Below, piece by piece: positions 24,431 through 33,535 of a stretch of DNA of 59,238 nt. Each line of letters opens with the position of its first letter. The first letter of the stretch is position 1. The position numbers and the translations under genes were made by a program. Source of the stretch: Acidobacteriaceae bacterium (GTDB taxonomy: Bacteria; Acidobacteriota; Terriglobia; Terriglobales; Acidobacteriaceae); assembly GCA_030041435.1 (NCBI GenBank), contig JASHNW010000014.1, forward strand, positions 1 through 59,238. The letters are read 5' to 3'. Under the pieces are notes generated by a model. That model did not search any database and was not told where the DNA came from. It saw only the letters and a program-made list of their open reading frames with translations.

Positions 24431-25675
24431 TTACATCAGCCGGCGCCGCACCATGTCCAGCCCCTGCTGGCTGGCGTAGAAACGCACGGCAGCGCGGTCG
24501 CCGGAGAAGCGCTTCTCCACCACGTCGGTCCCATCCGCGTCGCTGACCGCGATATAGACCAGCCCCACCGGCTTCTCTTCCGTGCCGCCAGCCGGTCCGG
24601 CTATGCCGGTGACGCCCAGCCCCATAGTCGCGCCGCAGCGCTCGCGGATGCCTTCCGCCAGGGCGATGGCGACTTCCCTGCTGACTGCGCCGTGCGTTGC
24701 GATGAGCTGCGCATCGACGCCGGCCAGCTCCGTCTTCAGCCGATTACTGTAGACGACTGCGCCGCCGACGAACGATCTTGAGCTGCCGCTCACGCTGGTG
24801 AGCCGCTCGGCCACGAGACCTCCGGTGCAGCTCTCCGCCACGGCCAGGGTCGCGCCGCGCATTTCCAGAAAGTAGAGAACGATTTGCTCCAGCGATTCGC
24901 CCTGCGAGGAGTAGATGAAGTCCTCCAGCTCCTCTTCAATCTTGCCGGCCAGATCGTCGACCCGCGTCTGCGCCAGCTCGGCGATCGGCTTGGAGCAGCT
25001 CAATCGCAGCTCGATATCGCCCAGGTGCGCCAGGATGGTCGTCTCCACATCTTTGTACTCGGTGTAAATCGGAGCGATCCTCGCGTCGGCCAGCGATTCG
25101 CCGATCATTGCCGCCTTCAGCACGCGGGTTACGATTTGCCGTTTCGGCACAATATCGCGCAGCCGCGGCAGGCACTCGGCTTCGAACATCCCCTTCAGTT
25201 CGTGGGGCGGTCCAGGCAGCAGCATGGCCAGCTTGCGATGCTTGCCGACGACGGTATCCAGCCACTGACCCGGCGCGCTGCCCAGCGGATTCGGCAGCAT
25301 CGTCGCGCCTTCGATCACGTCGGCCTGTTTCTCGTTGTTACGCGGTATCGTCATGCGCCGCGCAGCCGCGCGGGTGTAGAGATGGGCAATGATGTCGGGG
25401 TCGCGCCGCAGCCGGACGCCGAGGGCCTCGGCGGTTGCCTCGCGCGTCAAATCGTCTTCCGTGGGGCCCAGGCCGCCAGAAAGGACCACGATGTCGACGC
25501 GGCCCAGCGCTGTACGCACCGCGCCTGTCAGATGCTTCCGTTTGTCGCCGACGATGGTTTTGAATGCGACCGCAACGCCCAGCTCGTTGAGCTTTCCGGT
25601 CAGGTAGAGGGAGTTGGTATCCTGGCGGTAGGGCGTGAGCATCTCGGACCCCACCGCGATAATCTCCGCGTTCAT
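24431..25675 (-). CDS. cinA: CinA-family protein (nicotinamide-nucleotide amidase type)
   Basis: The 414-residue protein has an N-terminal MoCF/COG1058 domain (AEIIAVGSEMLTPYRQDTNS, VLSGGLGPTEDDLTRE), known in relatives as an ADP-ribose or NMN pyrophosphatase. The C-terminal CinA/PncC domain (ATLAVAESCTGGLVAERLT with the catalytic Ser, TGIAGPAGGTEEKPVGLVY) deamidates nicotinamide mononucleotide. ATG 25675 is preferred to TTG 25678 because GAGGAG precedes it at good spacing. It is last in the rimO-yacG-pgpA-NHL-cinA run; pgpA and cinA are frequent neighbours in bacteria. Confidence 0.94.
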   Translation of the reverse strand: MNAEIIAVGSEMLTPYRQDTNSLYLTGKLNELGVAVAFKTIVGDKRKHLTGAVRTALGRVDIVVLSGGLGPTEDDLTREATAEALGVRLRRDPDIIAHLYTRAAARRMTIPRNNEKQADVIEGATMLPNPLGSAPGQWLDTVVGKHRKLAMLLPGPPHELKGMFEAECLPRLRDIVPKRQIVTRVLKAAMIGESLADARIAPIYTEYKDVETTILAHLGDIELRLSCSKPIAELAQTRVDDLAGKIEEELEDFIYSSQGESLEQIVLYFLEMRGATLAVAESCTGGLVAERLTSVSGSSRSFVGGAVVYSNRLKTELAGVDAQLIATHGAVSREVAIALAEGIRERCGATMGLGVTGIAGPAGGTEEKPVGLVYIAVSDADGTDVVEKRFSGDRAAVRFYASQQGLDMVRRRLM

Positions 25676-25718
25676 CAATCTCCTCGACCGAATTCAACCG
25701 CCGATTTGCCAGGAGGAA

Positions 25719-26798
25719 TCAGACCAGCCGCCAGCCTTCCACTCCCAGAGCTACATGATAAAGGGAGGTGCTGGTGGCGAGCAGCGCGCCGCCGCCGGGA
25801 ACAAAGGTGAAGCCGACGAGGCCCGTCCCCGCAATCGCCAGCGATGCTTCGCCCTGGGGTGTCACGGCCACCACCCCGCGGCGCCCGCGCAGCGACGCTG
25901 CCACGTACACGTTGCCGGCAATATCCACGGCCAGGCCCTGCGGCCGCCCCAGCCCGCGATGGAGCACGTTGATATCCCCTTCGCGCGAGATGGCGTACAG
26001 GTTGTCGTAGCTCGAGGTGGTGGGTCCGGTGAGGAACAGGGTGCCGTCGGGACCAAAGGCCAGATGGTAGGCGGCAACGCTCGGCTCCAGCGTGGCGAAG
26101 ACGAAGATCTGGCGGTCGGGGGCGATCTTGAAGATGGTTCCGCTGCGATCGCCCACGTAAAGATTCTGATCGACGTCGAAGGCCAGCCCCGTCGCTACAC
26201 CCATGCCTTCGGCGTAGACGGCAGCGGCGCCGTTCCGCGCCACCTTGTAGACCTTGCCTTCGTGGCGCGAGGAAACGTAGAGATTCTCTTCGTAATCCAC
26301 GGCCAGCCCGGTGGCGTTCATGATGCCGCGCACGAAGGGACGCATCTCGCCGTCGCGCTCGATGCGAAAGACCGAGACCGGCGTCTCCTGCCCGCGCTCC
26401 CCGGAGAATGTGAGGAACATGTTTCCCGAGCTGTCCATCACCGGGTTGGAGACCATGTGCGCGCCGGTCGCGATCAGGCTGGCCACGCGCACTTCCACCG
26501 CATTGCTCTGCGCTCCGTTCTGCAGAATGCGCAACCGCCCCGTCTCCGCCTCGTCGGGCACGCGCAGCAGCAGCCGTGCGGCGCGGCTGAGCAGCACCGG
26601 CGCGGCCAGTTCGCCCAGCATGGCCACGGGCCTGCGCCATTCGCCGCCGCCGACGCGCGCTGCTTCCGGCTTGCCTACCGGCACGCCGCCAAGGTTCGCG
26701 CCGCGGATCTCCACCTCGCCGCCAGGCAAAGCCGCTGCGGGCGAAACGGCGTCGATCCTCGGCGCTGTGCTCGGTTCGGATTTGAGAAGGCGCACCAT
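25719..26798 (-). CDS. IPT/TIG plus NHL-repeat beta-propeller protein
   Basis: The 359-residue protein starts with an IPT/TIG-like domain (PRIDAVSPAAALPGGEVEIR, about residues 12-105) followed by a six-bladed propeller of NHL/SMP-30 type. Blades recur as GIMNATGLAVDYEENLYVSS, GVATGLAFDVDQNLYVGDR and GRPQGLAVDIAGNVYVAA. No signal peptide is visible, so it may be cytoplasmic despite its resemblance to secreted propellers. It lies 21 bases after pgpA and 43 before cinA, so it is cotranscribed with them. Lactonase activity is possible but no catalytic ligand set is evident; a scaffold role is equally plausible. Confidence 0.8.
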   Translation of the reverse strand: MVRLLKSEPSTAPRIDAVSPAAALPGGEVEIRGANLGGVPVGKPEAARVGGGEWRRPVAMLGELAAPVLLSRAARLLLRVPDEAETGRLRILQNGAQSNAVEVRVASLIATGAHMVSNPVMDSSGNMFLTFSGERGQETPVSVFRIERDGEMRPFVRGIMNATGLAVDYEENLYVSSRHEGKVYKVARNGAAAVYAEGMGVATGLAFDVDQNLYVGDRSGTIFKIAPDRQIFVFATLEPSVAAYHLAFGPDGTLFLTGPTTSSYDNLYAISREGDINVLHRGLGRPQGLAVDIAGNVYVAASLRGRRGVVAVTPQGEASLAIAGTGLVGFTFVPGGGALLATSTSLYHVALGVEGWRLV

Positions 26799-26819
26799 TT
26801 CTGAAATCGACTCTTCTTC

Positions 26820-27350
26820 CTACCAAAAGTGCCGGATCGCCAGCATCGCCAGCACTCCCCAGGCGCCGGCTGCCAGATCATCCAGCATAATGCCCATGCC
26901 GCCATGCAGACGTTCCAGTTGCCGCGCCGGCCATGGCTTGGTGATATCGAACAGCCGAAACAGCGCCAGGCCGACGAGCGCGTGACGCAGATCCATGGAC
27001 GCTGCCGCCAGCACCACCCACTGCCCTGCGACTTCGTCGATCACGACAAATCCGGGATCGACGCGCCCGGACTCGTTCTCGATTCGGCTTGCCGCCGGGA
27101 TTCCGATCAGCGTAACGGCCAGCGCTGCTGCCGCTGTGACGCCAGCCAACTCCCAGCTATTCAGATGCGCGGCGCGCAACCCAAAATACCAGATAGCGGT
27201 GGCGGCAAGCGAACCCCACGTCCCTGGTCCCGGTTTCAGCAGCCCGGCGCCGAAGAAAGTGCCGGCCACCCAGGCCCAGCGCGTTTTCGCTGGCCGCGCG
27301 GGGACCACCTCGCTGGACGGGCCAGGCGCGGGTTCCGTTTTAGTCGTCAT
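26820..27350 (-). CDS. pgpA: Phosphatidylglycerophosphatase A
   Basis: The 176-residue inner-membrane phosphatase removes phosphate from phosphatidylglycerol phosphate. FFGAGLLKPGPGTWGSL is the family opening; DPGFVVIDEVAGQW holds the metal-binding Asp/Glu; the C-terminus has the expected LHGGMGIMLDDLAAG. About 25 extra residues precede the conserved part. It overlaps yacG by 11 bases, indicating coupled translation. Confidence 0.94.
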   Translation of the reverse strand: MTTKTEPAPGPSSEVVPARPAKTRWAWVAGTFFGAGLLKPGPGTWGSLAATAIWYFGLRAAHLNSWELAGVTAAAALAVTLIGIPAASRIENESGRVDPGFVVIDEVAGQWVVLAAASMDLRHALVGLALFRLFDITKPWPARQLERLHGGMGIMLDDLAAGAWGVLAMLAIRHFW

Positions 27351-27555
27351 GATCGTCCTGCGGACGCGGTTCGCCGTTCAGCCCTTCCAGAACCTCAGGG
27401 TCGAGCACGGGCGACGAGATGCGGTACCCCCCGCTCGCCCACTTGCCCAGATCGATCACGCGGCAGCGGTCGCTGCAGAAGGGAAAGTTCTCGTCTTTCT
27501 CGGTGACGATGTTGCGGCAGGTCGGGCAACGCAGGATTTTGCTCTTCAGGCTCAC
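27340..27555 (-). CDS. yacG: DNA gyrase inhibitor YacG (zinc-ribbon)
   Basis: The 71-residue protein binds one zinc through Cys10, Cys13, Cys27 and Cys31 (CPTC and CSDRC). Family members bind GyrB and inhibit gyrase. FCSDRCRVIDLGKWASGGYRI is split between the metal site and the conserved tail. The start is GTG at 27555, overlapping the rimO TGA as GTGA. The acidic tail (PQDDHDD) overlaps the pgpA start. Confidence 0.9.
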   Translation of the reverse strand: MSLKSKILRCPTCRNIVTEKDENFPFCSDRCRVIDLGKWASGGYRISSPVLDPEVLEGLNGEPRPQDDHDD

Positions 27556-29156
27556 AGCACGGCTCCTGCTTCCACGAGCAGCGGCGTCTCGGGCGCGCGG
27601 GCTTCGCCAAGCACGCGCGCGACCAGATCGTAATCGTGCGCTTCGGTCACCTCGCAGCGGTAGAAGCGTCCCGGCGTCAGTGCGTCGAAGGGGCCAAAGT
27701 CATTCAGATAGACGGTTCCATCGATCTCCGGCGCGTGATACGGCGTCCGCCCCTCCCACAACAGAGGCGTTTCTTCCGATTCGCCTTCGACCAGCACGTC
27801 GAACCGGCGCCCCACCTGCTGGCGCTTCGCCTGGCGGCTGATTCCCTGCTGCAGCTTCATGAGCGCCCGGCGGCGCCGCTCGATGACCCGCTGCGGAACC
27901 TTGGCGCCCAGCTCAAACGCGCGCGAGCCTTCCTCGTCGGAGTAGGCAAAGACGCCCAGCCAGTCGAACCTGGCCTCGACGACAAAATCGCAGAGGGCTT
28001 CGAAATCCGCGTCGGTTTCGCCGGGAAATCCGACGATGAACGAAGTGCGCAGGGCGATGCCGGGAACCGCGGCGCGGACTTTCTCGATGGTCCTGAGGAA
28101 AATGTCGGCTCCGCCACCACGCTTCATGGCCTTCAGCACCGGCGCCGAAGCGTGCTGCAGCGGCACGTCGAGATATTTGCAGATGTTGTCGTGCCGCGCG
28201 ATTGTCTCCAGCAGGCGTCCGGTGATGCGATTCGGATACGCGTAGAGGAAGCGCAGCCACGTCAGGCCGTCAATCCTGGCGAGCCGGTCGAGCAGCATCG
28301 CCAGACCGTCCTTCAGGCCGAGGTCCTCGCCGTAGCAGGTCGTGTCCTGGCCGATCAGCGTAATCTCGCGCACGCCCTCGGCCACCAGCGCTTCGGCTTC
28401 GGCCACCACCGATTCGAACCGCCGCGAACGGAACTTGCCGCGCAGGTTCGGAATGACGCAGAAACTGCAGGGGTGGTCGCAGCCCTCGGCGATCTTGATG
28501 TAGGCTGACGCAGATTTGGTCGCGCGCAGGCGCGGCGTAGTGTGATCGTAAAGATATTGCGGCAACTGGGCCGTCGCTCCATCCCACTCCCGGCGCGAAA
28601 ACCTCCCTTGCGCCTCGCGCCGGTCGCCCTCGGCGCGGAAACTGGCCGTCTCGTGCTGATGGGTTCCCGACAGAGCTTCGCGGCCTGGGCGCACCTCAGC
28701 GTGTCCGTTGCCAGACAGAATGGGAAACAGGGAGGGTGGGGCCGCGGGAGCCGGGCTCATCCCCGCTGCTGCGAGGATCGATTCCAGCTCGCCCGTCCCG
28801 ACAACCGCGTCCACTTCAGGAATGTTCTTCTGAATCTCGTCGCGGTAGCGCTCGACGAGACAGCCGGCGACGATCAGTTTCTGCGCTGAGCCGGCAGTCT
28901 TTAGCCGCGCCATTTCCAGGATGGCGTCGACCGACTCCTGTTTGGCCTTATCGATAAAAGAGCAGGTGTTCACCACCAGGATGTCTGCGGTTTCCGCGTT
29001 CGCGGTGATCTCGGCTCCGGCGCGATCCAGCAGCCCCATCATCACTTCGCTGTCCACCAGGTTCTTGGGGCAGCCCAGCGATACAAAACCCACACGCGGG
29101 CGGGCCGGCGCCGCAGGAACCGCGGGAGCGTCTTCTATTGTCGATAGTGCCGTCAC
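27552..29156 (-). CDS. rimO: Ribosomal protein S12 methylthiotransferase RimO, with insertion
   Basis: The 534-residue radical SAM enzyme methylthiolates Asp in ribosomal protein S12. The N-terminal UPF0004 domain has cluster ligands Cys29, Cys65 and Cys99; the radical SAM motif is Cys226-x3-Cys230-x2-Cys233 (CDHPCSFC); a TRAM domain closes the C-terminus (RRFDVLVEGESEETPLLWEG onward). Usual length is about 440. The excess is mainly a low-complexity insert at about residues 131-198, between the first two domains, with composition unlike the rest. The start is GTG 29156; the ATG two bases upstream runs into a stop. It heads a five-gene leftward operon. Confidence 0.94.
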   Translation of the reverse strand: MTALSTIEDAPAVPAAPARPRVGFVSLGCPKNLVDSEVMMGLLDRAGAEITANAETADILVVNTCSFIDKAKQESVDAILEMARLKTAGSAQKLIVAGCLVERYRDEIQKNIPEVDAVVGTGELESILAAAGMSPAPAAPPSLFPILSGNGHAEVRPGREALSGTHQHETASFRAEGDRREAQGRFSRREWDGATAQLPQYLYDHTTPRLRATKSASAYIKIAEGCDHPCSFCVIPNLRGKFRSRRFESVVAEAEALVAEGVREITLIGQDTTCYGEDLGLKDGLAMLLDRLARIDGLTWLRFLYAYPNRITGRLLETIARHDNICKYLDVPLQHASAPVLKAMKRGGGADIFLRTIEKVRAAVPGIALRTSFIVGFPGETDADFEALCDFVVEARFDWLGVFAYSDEEGSRAFELGAKVPQRVIERRRRALMKLQQGISRQAKRQQVGRRFDVLVEGESEETPLLWEGRTPYHAPEIDGTVYLNDFGPFDALTPGRFYRCEVTEAHDYDLVARVLGEARAPETPLLVEAGAVL

Positions 29157-29398
29157 ATCTCTATTTTACGGGATTGCGCCAGGCGACCCCGGTCGGCCAG
29201 GGATAATCGACCGCGGGCATGTTCGCCGTCCTCGATTGCCGCGCCACAAGGCGGTTCCCACGGCGCGTTGTCTGGCAATTACGTAACTGTAATCGGTGCA
29301 AAAATCCCTGCGCCTCACCAACCCTTCACCTCCCCGTTACGTCCATCCCGTAGGATAGCCAGCACCTCTTCACCCACAAAGGAGTTCCCTGCCCTTCC

Positions 29399-30187
29399 AT
29401 GCGCCTCCGCATCCGCGCGTTGCATTGCTGCACCCTGGTCCTCGCATTGTCCCTGATCGCCCCGGCCGTTGCACTGGCTGCTCCTGTCGCTGTGCACCGC
29501 AGGCAGGAGCCGATGCACCAGGAATTTGTCCTCAGGTCCATGGACGGGAAAACCCTTGGCAACGGCGAAGAGATCAGCATCGACCAGGGGAATCAGACCC
29601 GCTCCGACCTCGCCTTTCGCTTTCTCGATGGCTCTATCGACGAGCAAATCACCACGTTCACGCAGGGCGACGTTTTTCGCCTGATCAACGATCACCACAT
29701 CCAGAAGGGCCCATCCTTCCCTGCTCCTCTGGATATGACCGTCGATGTCCCCTCCGGCACCGTCACCTGGCACGAGTGGAAAAACGGCAAAGATCGGGTC
29801 CAGTCCGAGCACATGACTTTGCCCAACGATGTGGCAAATGGCCTCGTGCCCCTGCTCGCTGAGAACGTCCCCCCTGGACCGTCAGGCCTCGTGGTCTCCT
29901 GGGTCGCCATCGCCGGAAAGCCCCTGCTCGTTACGCTGACCATGCAGCCCGACCGGGCCCGCATCGAAGGCGTGACGCCCCTGCTGCACGCTCACCGCTA
30001 TCTCCTCCACGTCGAGTTGCACGGCCTCGCATTTTTGGTCGCGCCACTCATCAACAGGCAACCGGCCGACCTCCGCATGTGGGTCACGGACGATGCACAG
30101 CCCTCATTCCTGCGCATGCTGGGCCCGTTCTATCAGGTAGGGCCGGTCTGGGTCGTCGATAGCCTCGGTCCGGAGATGCCCCGGTAA
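29399..30187 (+). CDS. Secreted protein of unknown function
   Basis: The 262-residue protein has a Sec signal peptide (MRLRIRALHCC, then a hydrophobic core ending ALAAP near residue 28). The mature part is beta-rich (DLAFRFLDGSIDEQITTFTQ, RLINDHHIQKGPSFPAPLDM, LLHVELHGLAFLVAPLI) and ends in VWVVDSLGPEMPR. No catalytic motif is recognised. It resembles acidobacterial exported proteins of unknown role. An AAAGGAG ribosome site lies rather far (about 14 bases) upstream of the ATG. It is transcribed alone, with the SRP RNA gene downstream. Confidence 0.75.
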   Translation: MRLRIRALHCCTLVLALSLIAPAVALAAPVAVHRRQEPMHQEFVLRSMDGKTLGNGEEISIDQGNQTRSDLAFRFLDGSIDEQITTFTQGDVFRLINDHHIQKGPSFPAPLDMTVDVPSGTVTWHEWKNGKDRVQSEHMTLPNDVANGLVPLLAENVPPGPSGLVVSWVAIAGKPLLVTLTMQPDRARIEGVTPLLHAHRYLLHVELHGLAFLVAPLINRQPADLRMWVTDDAQPSFLRMLGPFYQVGPVWVVDSLGPEMPR

Positions 30188-30251
30188 GCTTCGCATGGAG
30201 CGCCTCCCCGCACGCAGCCGATTTCCAACGCCCCCGGTGCTAGAATCACCT

Positions 30252-30352
30252 GTGTGCCGGGTCCTGCGCGACGCAATCCCGCCAACCCCGCCAGGTCCGG
30301 AAGGAAGCAACGGTAACGGGCCAGTGCGTGCGCAGCAGGTCACCCGGTGCAC
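30252..30352 (+). ncRNA. ffs: Signal recognition particle RNA (bacterial small type, 4.5S)
   Basis: The conserved SRP54-binding core CAGGTCCGGAAGGAAGCA is present with the matching tetraloop region. The ends pair over 11 bases (GTGTGCCGGGT with ACCCGGTGCAC, two wobbles), giving a hairpin of about 101 nt. TAGAAT at 30241-30246 is the likely -10 box. The RNA works with Ffh and the FtsY receptor (encoded at 16997) in co-translational targeting. The exact 5' and 3' ends are inferred from pairing. Confidence 0.95.
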
Positions 30353-30419
30353 TAAGATCCCCCCGCACGAACCTCGCCTCCCACAGAAACCCGTCGATTC
30401 ACGGAACTCAGAGATTGTT

Positions 30420-30611
30420 ATGAAAGCGACTGGCGATATCGGAATGAAAATTACCGCCGCCCAGCGTGAATTCTTCCGCTATTCCGGCATTTCCGCAGAG
30501 TTGGAACGGCGCGGCTTTGGATCGTCGAGAGTCGATCTCTCCTGGGCGGTGCGCCATCCGCTGCAGAAGTCTGCGCACGAACCGCGCATCCATCCCGGCA
30601 AATCCGGCTGA
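30420..30611 (+). CDS. Hypothetical 63-residue protein
   Basis: The small reading frame starts with ATG at 30420 and encodes a basic peptide (MKATGDIGMKITAAQREFFR, then RRGFGSSRVDLSWAVRHPLQ). It lies between the SRP RNA gene and fabH. No ribosome site stands out and no family is recognised. Regular codon use and a sensible amphipathic start make it plausible, but it could be chance in GC-rich sequence. Confidence 0.35.
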   Translation: MKATGDIGMKITAAQREFFRYSGISAELERRGFGSSRVDLSWAVRHPLQKSAHEPRIHPGKSG

Positions 30612-30721
30612 TAAGTTCACAGAAGCGCTGCGAGCCTGCCTGCTGCGATTCGTGAAGGCTGCACTTCGCACCCTGGGCGCTGATTTTCTGCGACAATACT
30701 TCTTCGCTCAGGAGAATCGAT

Positions 30722-31738
30722 TTGACTCTTGCAGTTCGTTCGCATGTGCCTGTTCGCGCCAGGATCAGCGCCCTTGGAACCTACACCCCGCCGCGACTCC
30801 TTACCAACGCCGATCTGGAGAGGATGGTCGAGACCTCCGACGAGTGGATCACCACGCGCGTCGGCATCCGCGAGCGCCACATCGTCGAGCCCGGCCAGGC
30901 CACCAGCCACATGGCCGTGGAAGCCGCGAAGCGCTGCCTCGCCGCGCGCGGCATCGAGGCAGCGGAAGTTGAAGTCATCATCGTGGCCACGGTCACACCC
31001 GACATGTTCTTCCCCGCGACGGCCTGCCTGGTGCAGGACCGCATCGGCGCGAAAGGCGCGTGGGGATTCGATCTCTCCGCGGCCTGCTCCGGCTTCGTTT
31101 ACGCCCTGCAAACCGGCTGCAAGCTGGTGGAGAGCGGCACGCACAAAAAAGTTCTCGTCATCGGCGCCGATACCATGTCGTCGATCATCGACTACACCGA
31201 CCGCGCCACCTGCGTCCTGTTTGGCGACGGCGCCGGCGCGGTCCTCATCGAACCGGCTGCGGACGGCGAACTGGGCATGATCGACTTCCACCATGAGATC
31301 GACGGCTCCGGCGGCTGCTCCCTCTTCATGCCGGGCGGCGGCAGCCTGCATCCCTCCTCGCACGAGACCGTCGACAAGAAGATGCACTTCGTCCATCAGG
31401 ACGGCCAGGCGGTTTACAAATTCGCAGTGCGCAAGATGGTCGAGGCCGCGGAGACTCTGCTGACCCGCAACGGCATCACCGCCGCCGACATCGCCTGCTT
31501 CATTCCGCACCAGGCCAACCGCCGCATCATCACCTCCAGCGCCGAGCGGCTGGGGCTGCGCGACGAGCAGGTCATCATCAACATCGACCGCTTCGGCAAC
31601 ACCACCGCCGCAACCATCCCGCTGGCGACAGAAACGGCCATCCAGGAAGGCCGCCTGAAGAAGAACGACCTGGTGCTGATCGGCAGCGTCGGCGCCGGAT
31701 TCACGGTCGGCGCCGCGCTGCTGCGCTGGGAGATCTGA
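30722..31738 (+). CDS. fabH: Beta-ketoacyl-ACP synthase III
   Basis: The 338-residue enzyme condenses acetyl-CoA (or a branched primer) with malonyl-ACP to start fatty acid synthesis. The catalytic Cys122 lies in [19 protein letters not shown] carries the His and FGNTTAA the Asn of the triad. The start is TTG at 30722, supported by AGGAG six bases upstream and the normal N-terminus ([12 protein letters not shown]). It is a single gene here, not in a fab cluster. Confidence 0.95.
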   Translation: MTLAVRSHVPVRARISALGTYTPPRLLTNADLERMVETSDEWITTRVGIRERHIVEPGQATSHMAVEAAKRCLAARGIEAAEVEVIIVATVTPDMFFPATACLVQDRIGAKGAWGFDLSAACSGFVYALQTGCKLVESGTHKKVLVIGADTMSSIIDYTDRATCVLFGDGAGAVLIEPAADGELGMIDFHHEIDGSGGCSLFMPGGGSLHPSSHETVDKKMHFVHQDGQAVYKFAVRKMVEAAETLLTRNGITAADIACFIPHQANRRIITSSAERLGLRDEQVIINIDRFGNTTAATIPLATETAIQEGRLKKNDLVLIGSVGAGFTVGAALLRWEI

Positions 31739-31791
31739 CCCACGCGGTACTGCATGCCCCGTCCTGCCGCGTTCGTTCGCGCTTCGCGTGC

Positions 31792-31820
31792 TTGTTGCAG
31801 CGCCGCCTCCTTGCTACAGT
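31792..31820 (+). promoter_or_regulatory. Promoter for a leaderless flavin monooxygenase transcript
   Basis: TTGTTG (31792-31797), a 17-base spacer and TACAGT (31815-31820) are followed by six bases and the ATG at 31827, with no ribosome-binding site. Transcription should begin at the start codon. Confidence 0.55.
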
Positions 31821-31826
31821 CCCGAC

Positions 31827-33020
31827 ATGCAGCGCACCTGCATCATCGGCGGCGGTCCGGCCGGCATCATGCTCGGCTATCTGCTCGCCCGCGCCGGTTT
31901 GCCCGTAACGGTTCTCGAGAAGCACGCCGACTTTTTTCGCGACTTCCGCGGCGATACGATCCATCCCTCAACGCTTCAGCTTCTCGATGAGCTTGGCCTG
32001 TACGACAAATTCCTGCAGGTCCCCCACGCTGAGGTCACCGGCCTTTCCGCCATCGTGGGGGGCCGCAAGTTCGTCATGTCCGACTTTTCCCACCTGCCCA
32101 CGCGCGCGAAATTTATCGTCCTGATGCCGCAATGGGACTTCCTGAACTTCCTGGCCGGCGAAGCCGCGCAGTACCCCACCTTCACCCTGCGCATGGGTTG
32201 GGAAGCAACCGGTGTCCTCGAAGAGAATGGCGTCGTCACCGGAGTCCGCGCCAGCACCCCGGACGGACCTCAGGAAATCCTCGCCGACCTCACCGTTGGC
32301 TGCGACGGCCGCCACGCCATCTCTCGCGCATCCGCCCAGCTCACCCTGATCGAAGAAGGCGTACCCATCGATGTCCTCTGGTTCCGCATCGCGCGCCAGC
32401 CCACGGACCCTGAAAACGCCCTCGGCTACACCAATTACGGCCGGCTCGTCATCCTCATCAATCGCTCGGATTACTTTCAGGTCGGCTATCTCATCGCCAA
32501 AGGCGACTTCCCGAAAATCCAGCAGGACGGCCTGCCTCGGTTCCACGAAAGCCTGGAGCGCATTGTTCCCTTCCTCGCCGGCAGAAGCGGAGAAATCGAT
32601 GCATGGGAAAAGGTCAAGCTGCTCACTGTTCAGGTCAACCATCTCCAACGCTGGTTTCTGCCCGGCCTTCTCTGCATTGGCGATGCGGCCCATGCCATGT
32701 CCCCGGTAGGCGGCATCGGCGTCAACATCGCGTTGCAGGACGCGGTCGCCGCAGCCAACATCCTCACTGAGCCGCTGCGCGCCGGCGTCGCCGGGCCGTC
32801 TCATCTCGAACAGGTCCAGCGCTACCGCGAACGCACCGTCCGCAACACCCAGCGGATGCAGCTGGTCGCGCACCGCCTGCTCAATCGCATCCTCTGCGAC
32901 CCGCGGCCGATGTCCCCTCCCTGGCAACTTCGCCTCGTCACCAGCGTTCCCGGCTTCCAGCGGCTCACCGCGCGCTTCATCGGACTCGGCCTGCAGCCCC
33001 AGCACATTGGCCGGCTCTGA
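31827..33020 (+). CDS. FAD-dependent aromatic-ring monooxygenase family protein
   Basis: The 397-residue protein is of the p-hydroxybenzoate hydroxylase/UbiH class. The FAD-binding GGGPAG is at residues 8-13, the DG motif is VGCDGRHAISR, and the second FAD motif is GDAAHAMSPVGGIGVN. Length is normal. The start at 31827 places the Rossmann motif properly; upstream codons in frame lack support. The substrate is unknown; phenolics, quinones or drugs are possible. It has its own apparently leaderless promoter. Confidence 0.88.
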   Translation: MQRTCIIGGGPAGIMLGYLLARAGLPVTVLEKHADFFRDFRGDTIHPSTLQLLDELGLYDKFLQVPHAEVTGLSAIVGGRKFVMSDFSHLPTRAKFIVLMPQWDFLNFLAGEAAQYPTFTLRMGWEATGVLEENGVVTGVRASTPDGPQEILADLTVGCDGRHAISRASAQLTLIEEGVPIDVLWFRIARQPTDPENALGYTNYGRLVILINRSDYFQVGYLIAKGDFPKIQQDGLPRFHESLERIVPFLAGRSGEIDAWEKVKLLTVQVNHLQRWFLPGLLCIGDAAHAMSPVGGIGVNIALQDAVAAANILTEPLRAGVAGPSHLEQVQRYRERTVRNTQRMQLVAHRLLNRILCDPRPMSPPWQLRLVTSVPGFQRLTARFIGLGLQPQHIGRL

Positions 33021-33039
33021 AAGCCTGTGCCGACTCGGT

Positions 33040-33258
33040 TTACGACCGCGCACCCGCAACCACCAGCACAATCCCGCCCACCAGCGCAATCCCGCTTAAT
33101 ACCGGTGGAATGGGGACCGTTTTGTGCTGGCGATGCGAGATGTGCACCGGGCCTACATCGGCGTCATGCTTCCGGTGCGTGTAGTGAAATCCGCCAAACG
33201 CAAATCCAACGATGCCCAAAACGATCAGCACCAGACCAGCAACGGTGGCTGCCTTCAA
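33040..33258 (-). CDS. DUF3185-family small membrane protein
   Basis: The 72-residue protein has two helices (AATVAGLVLIVLGIVGFAFG and VLSGIALVGGIVLVVAGA) flanking a polar loop with KTVPIPP, the mark of DUF3185. The start is TTG at 33258 with AGAGGA upstream. Function is unknown. It converges on the monooxygenase gene with 19 bases between stops. Confidence 0.75.
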   Translation of the reverse strand: MKAATVAGLVLIVLGIVGFAFGGFHYTHRKHDADVGPVHISHRQHKTVPIPPVLSGIALVGGIVLVVAGARS

Positions 33259-33535
33259 TGTGTCCTCTTTCTGTCAATGGGATTTCCTGCCAGTTTTCCT
33301 GCAGCTGATGGGATGCGGTGAGTCCCAGGCGCGCATATCCGCCCCTCTGGCACAATTCGCACACCAGAATCTGCCAGGCGGACGCTATTGCGCGGCCGTT
33401 CATTTCGTATCCGCAACATCGAATTCCTGTTGTGCGCAGGTCTGCGGGGAGCTATCGTGGTGACGCCATCCGAATCGCGCTCCCGCGGCTTGCGAATCCG
33501 TCCTGACTGCCGCCGGAGTGGGGGGATTTATATCT

